DNA of 64,000 nt. Origin: Pedobacter alluvionis. Its GTDB lineage: Bacteria > Bacteroidota > Bacteroidia > Sphingobacteriales > Sphingobacteriaceae. Below the pieces are notes generated by a model. It saw only the letters and a list, made by a program, of their open reading frames with translations, was not told the DNA's origin and ran no database searches. The stretch spans positions 186,001-250,000 of the forward strand of contig NZ_RCCK01000014.1 in NCBI RefSeq assembly GCF_003664035.1, written 5' to 3'. Of this stretch, positions 34,119 to 42,591 are shown piece by piece. The position numbers and the translations under genes were made by a program. How positions within the stretch are numbered: position 1 is the stretch's first letter; each line of letters opens with the position of its first letter.

Positions 34119-35336
34119 GGCAGCAATTTAGAAAAAAATCTGTGTTTTAAAAATTAACAGCGCAGTTTAACGATCAGAAAGGTCTTCGACTCCGCTACCA
34201 TTGACAGGACACCAATACAATGGTCGTCATCTCGACTGTAGCGCAGTCCCGACGTTAAGTCGGGAGAGAGATCTATTTAGTTAGATTTAGCTTCGCTGAG
34301 CACTGCATGGTTCTCGACTGCGTTGCACTCCGCTTGAAATGACGGCAACTGGAAGGATTTTTATTCTTAGATTAATGCTTTCATTTATATTGATTTTATA
34401 CAATAAATTACCCCCAAGAATGACAAAAAATTAAATTTATTGAGTTGTTTTGGAAAGCAAAACTTGTAGTAGTTGGGTCAAAGCAGCCCTGCCCTTCGTT
34501 CCAAATCCTCGCCCTCATGCTTCGGCCTGCGGGTTTTTCACTACGGTCAGGTTTAGGTGGCAAGGTAAACCGTACTATCTGGAGCTGTAAGATGCATAAT
34601 TAATGCCATGGCTGGAACAGCTATGCTCTGGAAAACAGGCCACTGTTAAATAAACCCTACAATAGCGAAAATACCTTTGTTGCACTACCGCCAAACTGAG
34701 CTGTCATGCTGAGGCACGAAGCATCTGCAAGCGATGAAAAAGATGCTTCGTGCCTCAGCATGACAGTAGTGTGAAAAATTTAAGCGGATGGTGGGACGAA
34801 AGCACCGATGAAACACAGACCGCTCATTTTCAAAAAAAACACCCTTTTAATAAATTAGGCAAGGATGGTCTTCGACTCCGCTCAGACTGAGATACGACTA
34901 CGCTCAAACTAACCATAAAAATGAAATTTATTGAGTTGTTTTGGAAAGCAAAACCTCCAGCATTTCGGTTAAACCTGCCCTGCCCTTCGTTGCAAATCCT
35001 CACCCTCATGCTTCGGCCTGCGGGTTTTACACTACGGTCAGGTTTAAGTGGCTAAGCTGGTAGTACCATTTAAAGTTTTTATAGCGGATGCAGGAACAAG
35101 GCTTTGCTTCGAAGAACGAACCGCAGTTAAATAAACCCGACAGAGCTAAATAGCCCGGAATGGAGCACAGCGAAATGAGGACTATAAGCGATGGCGGGAC
35201 GAAAGTACCTATGAAAAACAGAATGATCGTTTTCAAAAAAATCGTCACCTCGACTAAAGTTTGGCGAAATGGAGAGATCTGCTGAAAATAGATTTCTCGA
35301 CTGCGTTGCACTCCGCTCGAAATGACGATCTGTTGC
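34119..35336. repeat. 1.2-kb repeat-rich gap
   Basis: A 129-bp direct repeat occurs at 34433-34561 and 34924-35052 (both start AAATTTATTGAGTTGTTTTG and contain CTCATGCTTCGGCCTGCGGG). REP-like elements occur near 34220-34340 and 35250-35335; the one at 34240 has CCCGACGTTAAGTCGGG inserted where other copies read differently. No gene is supported. Confidence 0.8.
34701..34766. repeat. Perfect 26-bp inverted repeat
   Basis: 34701-34726 and 34741-34766 are exact reverse complements (core TGCTGAGGCACGAAGCATCT) with a 14-base loop. It would form a very stable hairpin in DNA or RNA and is of the GTCATGCTGAG repeat type. Confidence 0.9.
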
Positions 35337-36707
35337 TTATTTACTCAATTCTGCAAAATATTTATGGAATAACGGCAAAGTTTCTATTCCTTTATAATAA
35401 TTGTAAATATCATATTTCTCATTTGGAGAGTGCAATGCATCGCTATCTAAACCGAAGCCAAAAAGCACCGATTTAATGCCCAGTACATCTTCAAACAAGG
35501 CCACGATAGGAATACTGCCACCACCGCGTGTTGGAATAGCTTTTTTACCAAAACTATCTTCAATCGCTTTTTCGGCTGCCTGGTATGCAATACTATCAGT
35601 TGGGGTTACTACAGGTTCGCCACCGTGGTGAGGCGTAACTTTAACCTTAACATTTTTAGGTGCTATACTTTCGAAATGTTTGGTAAAAATCTCAGCAATT
35701 TCTTCTGAGCTTTGGTGTGGAACCAAACGCATAGAAATTTTTGCATTGGCTTTACTAGGCAAAACTGTTTTTGCACCCTCTCCAATATAACCACTCCAAA
35801 TTCCGTTTACTTCTAAAGTTGGGCGGGTACCTGTACGCTCCAGGGTCGAATAACCTTTCTCCCCCCAAACTTCTTCTATATCTAAATCCTTTTTGTATTC
35901 TGCTTCATCGTAAGGTGCAGAATTTAATGCTTTTTTCTCCTCATCTGTTAATTCGAGCACTTTATCATAAAAAGCAGGGATAGTGATGTGGTTATTTTCG
36001 TCGTGTAATGAAGCAATCATTTTACAAAGAATAGTTGCCGGATTAGCCACTGCCCCGCCGTAAACTCCAGAGTGTAAATCGCGGTTCGGACCAACTACTT
36101 CAACTTCCATATAAGCTAAACCACGTAAGCCAGTTTCAATTGATGGATGTTCCATACTAATCATCGAAGTATCAGAAATCAAAACTACATCGGCTTTTAA
36201 ACGCTCGGTATTTGCATTTACAAAAATACCAAGATTAGCAGACCCTACTTCCTCTTCACCTTCAATCATGAATTTAACATTACAAGCCAAAGTATTGGTT
36301 TGCATCATCAGTTCGAAAGCTTTTACGTGCATATAAAATTGTCCTTTATCATCACAGGCACCACGGGCGTAAATTTTGCCATCGCGTACCGTAGGCTCAA
36401 AAGGTGGTGTATGCCAAAGTTCTAAGGGATCTGCTGGCTGAACATCGTAATGACCGTATATTAAAACCGTTGGTAAAGAAGCATCTATAATTTTTTCACC
36501 ATAAACAATGGGATATCCTGCAGTTGGGCAAATTTCCACCTGATCTGCACCTGCGTCTTTTAATTTCTGGGCAACATAATCAGCTGTTTTTAAAACATCG
36601 CCTTTGTATTTCGGATCAGCACTAACCGATGGAAAACGCAATAACTCAAACAACTCATCTAAAAAACGTTGTTTGTGCGTTTCTACATAATTTTTAATCT
36701 CTTGCAT
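35337..36707 (-). CDS. M20-family dipeptidase
   Basis: The 456-residue metallopeptidase has the M20 zinc-site pattern: His 86 in GHYDVQPADP, Asp 119/120 in ARGACDDKGQ, the catalytic glutamate cluster EGEEEVG (149-155), Asp in ISDTSM, and the C-terminal histidine in ALHSPNEKY. The lid domain lies between about 200 and 350. It is soluble and cytoplasmic, without signal peptide, and would split dipeptides or similar substrates. It stands alone between repeat-rich DNA and a divergent GDSL gene. Confidence 0.92.
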   Translation of the reverse strand: MQEIKNYVETHKQRFLDELFELLRFPSVSADPKYKGDVLKTADYVAQKLKDAGADQVEICPTAGYPIVYGEKIIDASLPTVLIYGHYDVQPADPLELWHTPPFEPTVRDGKIYARGACDDKGQFYMHVKAFELMMQTNTLACNVKFMIEGEEEVGSANLGIFVNANTERLKADVVLISDTSMISMEHPSIETGLRGLAYMEVEVVGPNRDLHSGVYGGAVANPATILCKMIASLHDENNHITIPAFYDKVLELTDEEKKALNSAPYDEAEYKKDLDIEEVWGEKGYSTLERTGTRPTLEVNGIWSGYIGEGAKTVLPSKANAKISMRLVPHQSSEEIAEIFTKHFESIAPKNVKVKVTPHHGGEPVVTPTDSIAYQAAEKAIEDSFGKKAIPTRGGGSIPIVALFEDVLGIKSVLFGFGLDSDALHSPNEKYDIYNYYKGIETLPLFHKYFAELSK

Positions 36708-36996
36708 AACAAAATGAATTTGGACAAATATAGGCTTTACCAGATAAAAGGCGCAGTAAACGATTAAATTATCACCTTGTTAAGCATAAAACTTTGCTTA
36801 TACATGGTTACTGTGTTTAATTATTCTAAACTCAAAACCTTTGTGTTGTTTTAAAACGTAAAAAACGTCTTTTAAGAGCTACAAAAAATAATTTAATGTT
36901 TGTAAAAAAGAATAGTACGGTATTTTTTATGTTTACTTTTTTGTAAATTGCGCCATTAAACGATGTCCTTAAATCCTGTACGAAAGAATTTTAACA

Positions 36997-37974
36997 ATGA
37001 AGTTTAGCGCAAAAGTATTTTTATCTCTGCTGCTGCTTTTCGTTGTCCGCATTTCTTCTTTCGCTCAGGGAACACCTCCCCCTAATCGCGTAAGTTGCCC
37101 GGAAGCAGCCCAATATTATTCGAAAGACAGTATAAATATTGTAACTTTTGGAGCCAGCACAGTTGAAGGCGTTAACGGTTTTGGTTTTCAAACCATGCTT
37201 AAGAACAATTTTACAAATTGTTATACGAACAAAATCGTGGATATAACCAATCATGGCATTGGTGGACAGACTACTTTTCAGGGTTTACTCAGAATTGATA
37301 AGGCAATAGCCAACAGAACAGGTTTTATTGTAATTAATATGGGCATTAATGATGCTGTCGCAATGAATGCTGGCAAAGGAAGTATAGCTGAAACGGTTGC
37401 CAACATGCGGGTTTTGATTACTACAAGCCTTAAACAGAAATTAGTCCCAATTTTATGTACGCTCCAGTTTGTTGATGACAGAAACATTAAAAGTTATGTT
37501 GCGGTAAATACCAACATCAGGAACCTGAATACAGCTTACAGAAAATTAGCTGCTGAGTATAAATTATATTTAGCTGATGTAAATGCGGCCATGAGACGCG
37601 ATTTTTCACTTTATCAGGATCCCTTCCATCCAAATGCACGCGGTTACAGGTTGGTGAGCTACGTTATTTTCGATGCTATAAATAAAGCAATTTTTGATAA
37701 CTTCCTGAAGTTTACCGTTACTCAGAATTACCCGAATCCTGCCGCCATGCAAACATTTATTGATATCGTTTTGCCGGAAACGGATAAAATTAACATCCAG
37801 GTTTACGATTTAATGGGCCGGTTGGTTAAAACAGTAGTGAACGAATACCTGAACATAGGAAAACACACCTTAGAAGTCAACACCTCTACCTTTGTTCCCG
37901 GCATTTATTTCTTCAAAATTTCTTCCGATTCCGGTCAATATAATTCTGCAAAAAAGTTTATTGTAGCGAGGTAA
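36997..37974 (+). CDS. Secreted GDSL-like hydrolase with type IX sorting domain
   Basis: The 325 residues comprise a signal peptide, an SGNH hydrolase domain and a C-terminal type A sorting domain. Block I is VTFGASTVEG with the nucleophile serine; INMGINDA is block III-like, and YQDPFHPNARGY carries the Asp/His pair. The tail (TQNYPNPAAMQTFIDIVLP ... FKISSDSGQYNSAKKFIVAR) is the Por secretion tail recognised by the T9SS, so the protein should be secreted or anchored on the surface. It would hydrolyse esters such as acetyl groups on polysaccharides; the substrate is unknown. Confidence 0.9.
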   Translation: MKFSAKVFLSLLLLFVVRISSFAQGTPPPNRVSCPEAAQYYSKDSINIVTFGASTVEGVNGFGFQTMLKNNFTNCYTNKIVDITNHGIGGQTTFQGLLRIDKAIANRTGFIVINMGINDAVAMNAGKGSIAETVANMRVLITTSLKQKLVPILCTLQFVDDRNIKSYVAVNTNIRNLNTAYRKLAAEYKLYLADVNAAMRRDFSLYQDPFHPNARGYRLVSYVIFDAINKAIFDNFLKFTVTQNYPNPAAMQTFIDIVLPETDKINIQVYDLMGRLVKTVVNEYLNIGKHTLEVNTSTFVPGIYFFKISSDSGQYNSAKKFIVAR

Positions 37975-38029
37975 CAAAAGATTTAAACATTAGTCTATTT
38001 ATAGATGAATATGTTTTATACCTTTAGCT

Positions 38030-38584
38030 ATGACCACAGAGACCTCTTTCACTAATGAAGTTATTGATCTCGATCTTCTTCCAAAATATGAAGATATTCA
38101 ATTAAGCCAGCCACATCCCCATTATTGGAAAATCATTTGTATTAACTTATTGATCTTTTTTGGCCTGCTTGGAATAACTATTGGTATTCTTCTATTCTTT
38201 GTTGATGAAATAAGACCAAATTCAAAATGGATGATTCCAGTTTATTTAGCTTTGTTAGCCATCTTCTTTCTACTCTTTCGCATTAGTTTTAAGAAACGGG
38301 GCTATGCTATCCGTACGCATGACGTAATATATAAAAGTGGAGTTATTGCCGAATCTACAACTATTGTTCCTTTAAACAGGATTCAGCATATTGAATTAAA
38401 TGAAGGGATTTTTTCCAGAATATACAAACTGGGATCATTGCAGCTATTTACCGCAGGTGGTCAAACGGGGCATATCCATATTTCGGGCATTGCCATTGAT
38501 GATGCCAGGCGTATTAGGGATCTTCTTTTGAAAAAACTAGAACTGCCTGAAAATCCAACAACAGAATTGAATGCCAATGAATAA
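38030..38584 (+). CDS. PH-domain membrane protein (YdbS-like)
   Basis: The 184 residues have two membrane segments (WKIICINLLIFFGLLGITIG and MIPVYLALLAIFFLLFRI) followed by one bacterial PH domain of the YdbS/YdbT type: GYAIRTHDVIYKSGVI, then VPLNRIQHIELNEGIFSRIYKLGSLQLFTAG. Such proteins occur in pairs at the membrane with unclear function. It overlaps the next PH gene by 14 bases, so the two are co-translated. A TACCTTTA box ends 3 bases before the ATG, another leaderless-looking arrangement. Confidence 0.85.
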   Translation: MTTETSFTNEVIDLDLLPKYEDIQLSQPHPHYWKIICINLLIFFGLLGITIGILLFFVDEIRPNSKWMIPVYLALLAIFFLLFRISFKKRGYAIRTHDVIYKSGVIAESTTIVPLNRIQHIELNEGIFSRIYKLGSLQLFTAGGQTGHIHISGIAIDDARRIRDLLLKKLELPENPTTELNANE

Positions 38585-40082
38585 CGATTTTAGTAAACCG
38601 CAGCGCGAATCGGCTTTTGGTATCATCGTAATGGGTGCTCATACCATGCTAAAAATTGGTAAGGCGAGTTTTTTCTTATTCATTATTGCTTTCGTAAAGA
38701 TGTCGGGCACCTCTTTTACCTACCTGATATCAGGCATTTCGGCGATAATCATATTCAGTTTTATATTTGCTTATTTGTGGTATTTAAAATTCACGTTCTT
38801 TCTGGATAAAGAAAAGCAGGAGTTTGTGGTGAATAAGGGAATCTTCAATCGCGATCAGGTCATTATTCAGCTCGATAAAATACAGCAGGTTAACATTAAC
38901 CAGAATATTCTGCAGAAAATTATCGGCGTTTATGGATTAAAAATCGACACTGCTGGTGCGCATGGAGAAGAAGTAAGTATAAAAGCCATTGATGAAACTG
39001 CTGCTTACAACCTTCAGGCGCATCTACTGAACAGAAAGGCTGTGGATGGAGTGCAACCGGAAGCGATACATGAAAATGATCTGACTGAAGAAACACCATT
39101 TTTAAGGATCAGTGGCTTTACCCTATTTAAAGTTGGTTTAACTTCTAATTACGGACAAAGTTTAGCTTTACTTGCCGCTTTTTTTTACACGGTTATTTAT
39201 GAAGGCCGGCAATTGCTGGATGCCTTTAAGATCAACAGAGATGAAATTCAGAATATGGTAACTGGAATGCTGACCATTGTTACGGTTTTTATCTTAATTG
39301 CATGCCTTTTGATTGTATTGTTAATTATTAACCTGGTTAGAACCTTTTATAAGTATTTCGAGCTCGAAATTAGCGAGCATAACAATACACTTTTGCTCTC
39401 ATCAGGGCTGATTGCAAAGAAAAACACGCTGATTAGCCCTAATAAAGTCCAGATTACCAAATACAGCCAGAATTACTTCCAGAAAAAGATGAATATGCTG
39501 AATATGAGTTTAAAGCAGGCTCATTTTGGTGAAAGTAAAAAAGGACATGAAATGCAGGGAAACACCTTAGAAATTCCGGGATGCAATCCCATCGAGAGAG
39601 ATGAATTGTTAAAAATGATATTAGGTAAGGCGCCATTAAAGCGAAAAACCTTTGTTCCAGACTGGCGTTTTTTAAACCTGCCAGTTTTCTTCAAACTGAT
39701 TCTACCCGTTTCAATCTTTTTGATCCTGGCTTTTAATATCCCGGAGGTGAAACCTTTTATTGGTATCGCAATTGCATACTTCGTTGCAGGTGTGCTCATG
39801 ATTTATATCAGCTACCGCCGGCACCGGATTTCAGTAAGTCAGGATTTCATCATCAAAACCAGCGGAATTTGGGATATTTCTGATGAAATTGTAGTGCCAA
39901 ATAAGATTCAGGCAATTACTACTTTTCAATACCCCTGGCATAAAGGAGTGGATGTTGGCCACCTTACTTTACATACCGCTGCAGGTCAGATTCACTTCAA
40001 ATATGGCAATTATACCGAAATTAAGCAGCTCGTAAATTATTGGTTATATCAGTTAGAGCATAAAAATGAGAATTGGATGTAG
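38571..40082 (+). CDS. PH-domain membrane protein with three repeats (YdbT-like)
   Basis: The 503 residues alternate membrane pairs with bacterial PH domains. The PH blocks begin near residues 84 (QEFVVNKGIFNRDQVIIQLDKIQQVNI), 285 (NTLLLSSGLIAKKNTLISPNKVQ) and 420 (HRISVSQDFIIKTSGIWDISDEIVVPNKIQAI). This is the YdbT architecture, always encoded beside a YdbS partner as here. It probably forms a membrane complex with the preceding protein; no activity is established. It ends in a short hydrophilic tail just before a convergent gene. Confidence 0.88.
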   Translation: MPMNNDFSKPQRESAFGIIVMGAHTMLKIGKASFFLFIIAFVKMSGTSFTYLISGISAIIIFSFIFAYLWYLKFTFFLDKEKQEFVVNKGIFNRDQVIIQLDKIQQVNINQNILQKIIGVYGLKIDTAGAHGEEVSIKAIDETAAYNLQAHLLNRKAVDGVQPEAIHENDLTEETPFLRISGFTLFKVGLTSNYGQSLALLAAFFYTVIYEGRQLLDAFKINRDEIQNMVTGMLTIVTVFILIACLLIVLLIINLVRTFYKYFELEISEHNNTLLLSSGLIAKKNTLISPNKVQITKYSQNYFQKKMNMLNMSLKQAHFGESKKGHEMQGNTLEIPGCNPIERDELLKMILGKAPLKRKTFVPDWRFLNLPVFFKLILPVSIFLILAFNIPEVKPFIGIAIAYFVAGVLMIYISYRRHRISVSQDFIIKTSGIWDISDEIVVPNKIQAITTFQYPWHKGVDVGHLTLHTAAGQIHFKYGNYTEIKQLVNYWLYQLEHKNENWM

Positions 40083-40128
40083 CCAAACAGTTGTCCGGCC
40101 GCTAAACCGAACAACTGTTATCCTTTAA

Positions 40129-41013
40129 TTAGCCATGATATGCTGCAGCAAAATCTCTGGCAAAATCTTCAAGCTTAATGTTACCTAAAACGGGTCTGTT
40201 TTTATAATAATCTACAAAAAGTTTTTTGCTTCTGATCGCATCGCCCATTTCTACATAGTTTTTGGCTATTTCTTCAGGCAAACCTGCGCCTACCATTCCG
40301 TTAAATGCATCTTCATCGCTAAATTCAATCCAAGGTAATTCTGGCTTACCTACGGCAGTGCCTAATGCTTTTGCAACATCAGCCGGCGTACTTTCATCAT
40401 CACTGGCTACATATTGTACAGTTTTGCCTTTAAAATTGCTTTCCAATACTTCGGCGGCTACCGCTGCAATATTACGGGGATGCACCAAAACAAGTTTGGC
40501 ATCAGCACCGAAATTAGATCCCAATATGTGGGCATGTTTAACCATATCGACGTTGGCTAAAAAGTTGATATAGAAATAACCGGCACGCAAATGTTTTACA
40601 TCTACCCCATTTAATTCGGAAAAAATATTTTCTACATCATGTAATCCGGCAATCGGGCCAGTTCCATCAGGCAAATCTGCACCTACACTACTTAAATTCA
40701 CTACTTTTTTAACCCCTGATTCTTTTATGGCAGCAGCATAATTTTCGCCGATACTTTTAATATATTCCCTGAATTTTGGTGCTGTAAAATCTGGTGGAAC
40801 CATCGTGTAAATGGCATCAGCACCGGTAAATGCATTTGTTAAAAATTTAGTATCGCTCACATTACCAATTAAGGGTATTGCGCCAAGCGATTTAATTTCT
40901 TCTGCCCTGTCAGCGTTACTGCTAATCACTTTCACTTCATGGCCTTTGGCTACCAATATTTCGGCTAGCGGCTTTGTAATGTTTCCTATTGATCCTGTTA
41001 ATGTTATTTTCAT
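40129..41013 (-). CDS. NmrA-like NAD(P)-binding protein
   Basis: The 294 residues form a Rossmann fold starting with a variant glycine motif (ITLTGSIGNITKPLAEIL) and include the typical atypical-SDR segments AIYTMVPPD and KKVVNLSSVGADL. The SDR YxxxK motif is not kept, as in NmrA and NAD(P)H:quinone oxidoreductase 2 (QorB) types. It may sense or use the NADPH pool. It is transcribed divergently from an HxlR regulator that probably controls it. Confidence 0.88.
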   Translation of the reverse strand: MKITLTGSIGNITKPLAEILVAKGHEVKVISSNADRAEEIKSLGAIPLIGNVSDTKFLTNAFTGADAIYTMVPPDFTAPKFREYIKSIGENYAAAIKESGVKKVVNLSSVGADLPDGTGPIAGLHDVENIFSELNGVDVKHLRAGYFYINFLANVDMVKHAHILGSNFGADAKLVLVHPRNIAAVAAEVLESNFKGKTVQYVASDDESTPADVAKALGTAVGKPELPWIEFSDEDAFNGMVGAGLPEEIAKNYVEMGDAIRSKKLFVDYYKNRPVLGNIKLEDFARDFAAAYHG

Positions 41014-41045
41014 GATTTTTTGTTTTTAAATATTGAATACAAAGC

Positions 41046-41078
41046 TATATTTGTACTTACTTTTATACAAGTACTTAC
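41046..41078 (+). promoter_or_regulatory. HxlR promoter with candidate operator repeats
   Basis: TATATTTG (41046-41053) is a full -7 box for the HxlR gene. Two copies of GTACTTAC (41053-41060 and 41071-41078) overlap the predicted start of transcription, with TTGTA/TACAA as an inner palindrome. This would suit autoregulation and control of the divergent NmrA-like gene. Confidence 0.6.
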
Positions 41079-41094
41079 TCCAAAGTATGTAACT

Positions 41095-41448
41095 ATGACA
41101 GCTGTTAAAGAAAGTTCGACCCGTAATTTTAATAAAGGCATGGCACTAACCAGCTGCCCTGTTACTTTTGTAATGGAAAAAATTGGAGGTTATTGGAAGC
41201 CGATTATTATTTTTCATTTAATGAGCGGACCAAAACGTTACAGTGAGTTAAAACGTGCTATACCAGAGATTACAGAGAAAATGCTGATACAACACTTAAA
41301 GCAATTGCAAAATGATGACCTTGTTCATCGGGATGCACAAGCCGTTATACCGCCTGTAGTTACGTATAGCCTTACCAAATCGGGACAGGATCTTTTTCAG
41401 GTGTTAGACTCGATGGTAGATTGGGCCGTTAAAAATGGTTCTGTTTAA
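41095..41448 (+). CDS. HxlR-family winged-helix regulator
   Basis: With the start at MTAVKESSTR (41095) the protein has 117 residues; an upstream reading frame extension is discarded because it would cover the promoter. It shows the N-terminal cysteine in TSCPVTFVMEKIGGYWKPIIIFHL, the recognition region KRYSELKRAIPEITEKMLIQHLKQL, and a wing (IPPVVTYSLTKSGQDL). It lies divergent from an NmrA-like oxidoreductase, the second HxlR pair in this window. Confidence 0.9.
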   Translation: MTAVKESSTRNFNKGMALTSCPVTFVMEKIGGYWKPIIIFHLMSGPKRYSELKRAIPEITEKMLIQHLKQLQNDDLVHRDAQAVIPPVVTYSLTKSGQDLFQVLDSMVDWAVKNGSV

Positions 41449-41799
41449 CCTTTATTATATACAAAATAAGAGTTTGAGTAAAACTTTGGCTCATTTACCA
41501 TTTAAGACACATAAGGTACATATAAGCCAATACGGGGTAGATCATGAAACAAGTTTAGCATGATGGCTTTATCTGTAGTTGATTATTAGGCGATATAATG
41601 TCTTTTATTGATTGGAAATGAAAGGATGGTTTTTCATCGGATATTACAGCCCTGCTGTTCGCTGTAGCCCTCATGCTTCGGGGCTGCCGCTACCATCAGG
41701 TTTACGAACAGCGTAGGTGCATAGTGCAATCTCAAAAATGAAATACGGATCTGGCTTTTCTAAAAACCAAAAGAAATCATTTTAAATGTGCGGGATAGT
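41449..41799. other. Gap with one dispersed repeat
   Basis: No gene is supported. A copy of the dispersed CCTGCTGTTCGCTGTAGCCC / ATGCTTCGGGGCTGCCGCTA / CATCAGGTTTA repeat lies near 41648-41710; relatives lie near 30140, 34500, 34990 and 48790. Confidence 0.6.
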
Positions 41800-42123
41800 C
41801 TACAGTATCATAATCCCCTTGATGTTTGCGGCTTGCTTATAAACAGCAATCACTTCATCAGCATTTTGCATGGTCTTTTTTACCGTAATCGAAACATATT
41901 TACCGGTTTTTGATGCTTGCTCAATAAACTCATCATTGGGTAAAATGGCACGTAAATCCTGTATTTTATCTAAACCGCCTGTAATGATAAATTTAAAATT
42001 GTAAACACCCGGAAACTGCTCAACACTTTCTAGCTTCTCTTTTAAATTAGCATAAATATCACCATTTGTCCCATCTGGGATATCAGTAAGCTCAATATTC
42101 TTATTTATTTTTTTCTCTTCCAT
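41800..42123 (-). CDS. DUF493 (YbeD-like) protein
   Basis: The 107 residues match the small ferredoxin-like DUF493 family: LKEKLESVEQFPGVYNFKFIITGG, then KTGKYVSITVKKTMQNADEVIAVYKQAANIKGIMIL. In other bacteria the YbeD member has a possible regulatory role linked to lipoate metabolism, which I would not transfer here. It is single, with gaps on both sides. Confidence 0.85.
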   Translation of the reverse strand: MEEKKINKNIELTDIPDGTNGDIYANLKEKLESVEQFPGVYNFKFIITGGLDKIQDLRAILPNDEFIEQASKTGKYVSITVKKTMQNADEVIAVYKQAANIKGIMIL

Positions 42124-42534
42124 TATCAGGTTATATCAAATTCTATACCTAAAACATCAGTGTGTAATTCTGACAGCATCCTGCATTTATTTAACTCAAA
42201 ATCCCGCCATTTTGCGTGAAAGCGGTTGATTTTAAAACCTCAATAGTAGTACAAACTCAATTTAAATAAACCTTGGCGAAGCGGATACCGGCCTGGTGCG
42301 TAAGGCCTGCAGGCGTATGAGCAAAGAAAAGGGCTACACAACCCAATGAAATACAGGTTTGGCTTTACCCCTAAATCCCCTAAAGGGGACTTCATATCCA
42401 AATTTAATGGCATGATAGATTCTGGCCACGAAGTAGCTATTAGACCTCAAAAACAACAAGAACAGCTAATAAAACGGGTTCAGAATGACGAACGATAAAA
42501 TATGACTTTAGGTTTTAAACTAATTACTAACAAC
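42124..42534. other. Gap with repeat pieces before the helicase gene
   Basis: No gene is supported. A CCCCTAAATCCCCTAAAGGG repeat lies near 42364 and a run GGCGAAGCGGATACCGGCCTG near 42273 belongs to the dispersed repeats. Confidence 0.5.
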
Positions 42535-42567
42535 TTTGGCAAAAAGCGACAGGAATTGTTATTTTTG
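42535..42567 (+). promoter_or_regulatory. Promoter of the UvrD-like helicase gene
   Basis: TTTG (42535-42538) and TATTTTTG (42560-42567) are 21 bases apart, a full -33/-7 match. They predict transcription from about 42574, inside the longest possible reading frame, so the gene must start further down. Confidence 0.65.
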
Positions 42568-42591
42568 AACCTCAAAAAAACAGGAGCCGAT

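Noticed and set aside
35027..35311. A 94-codon minus-strand frame before the dipeptidase gene
   Set aside because: It is made of a direct repeat and REP elements.
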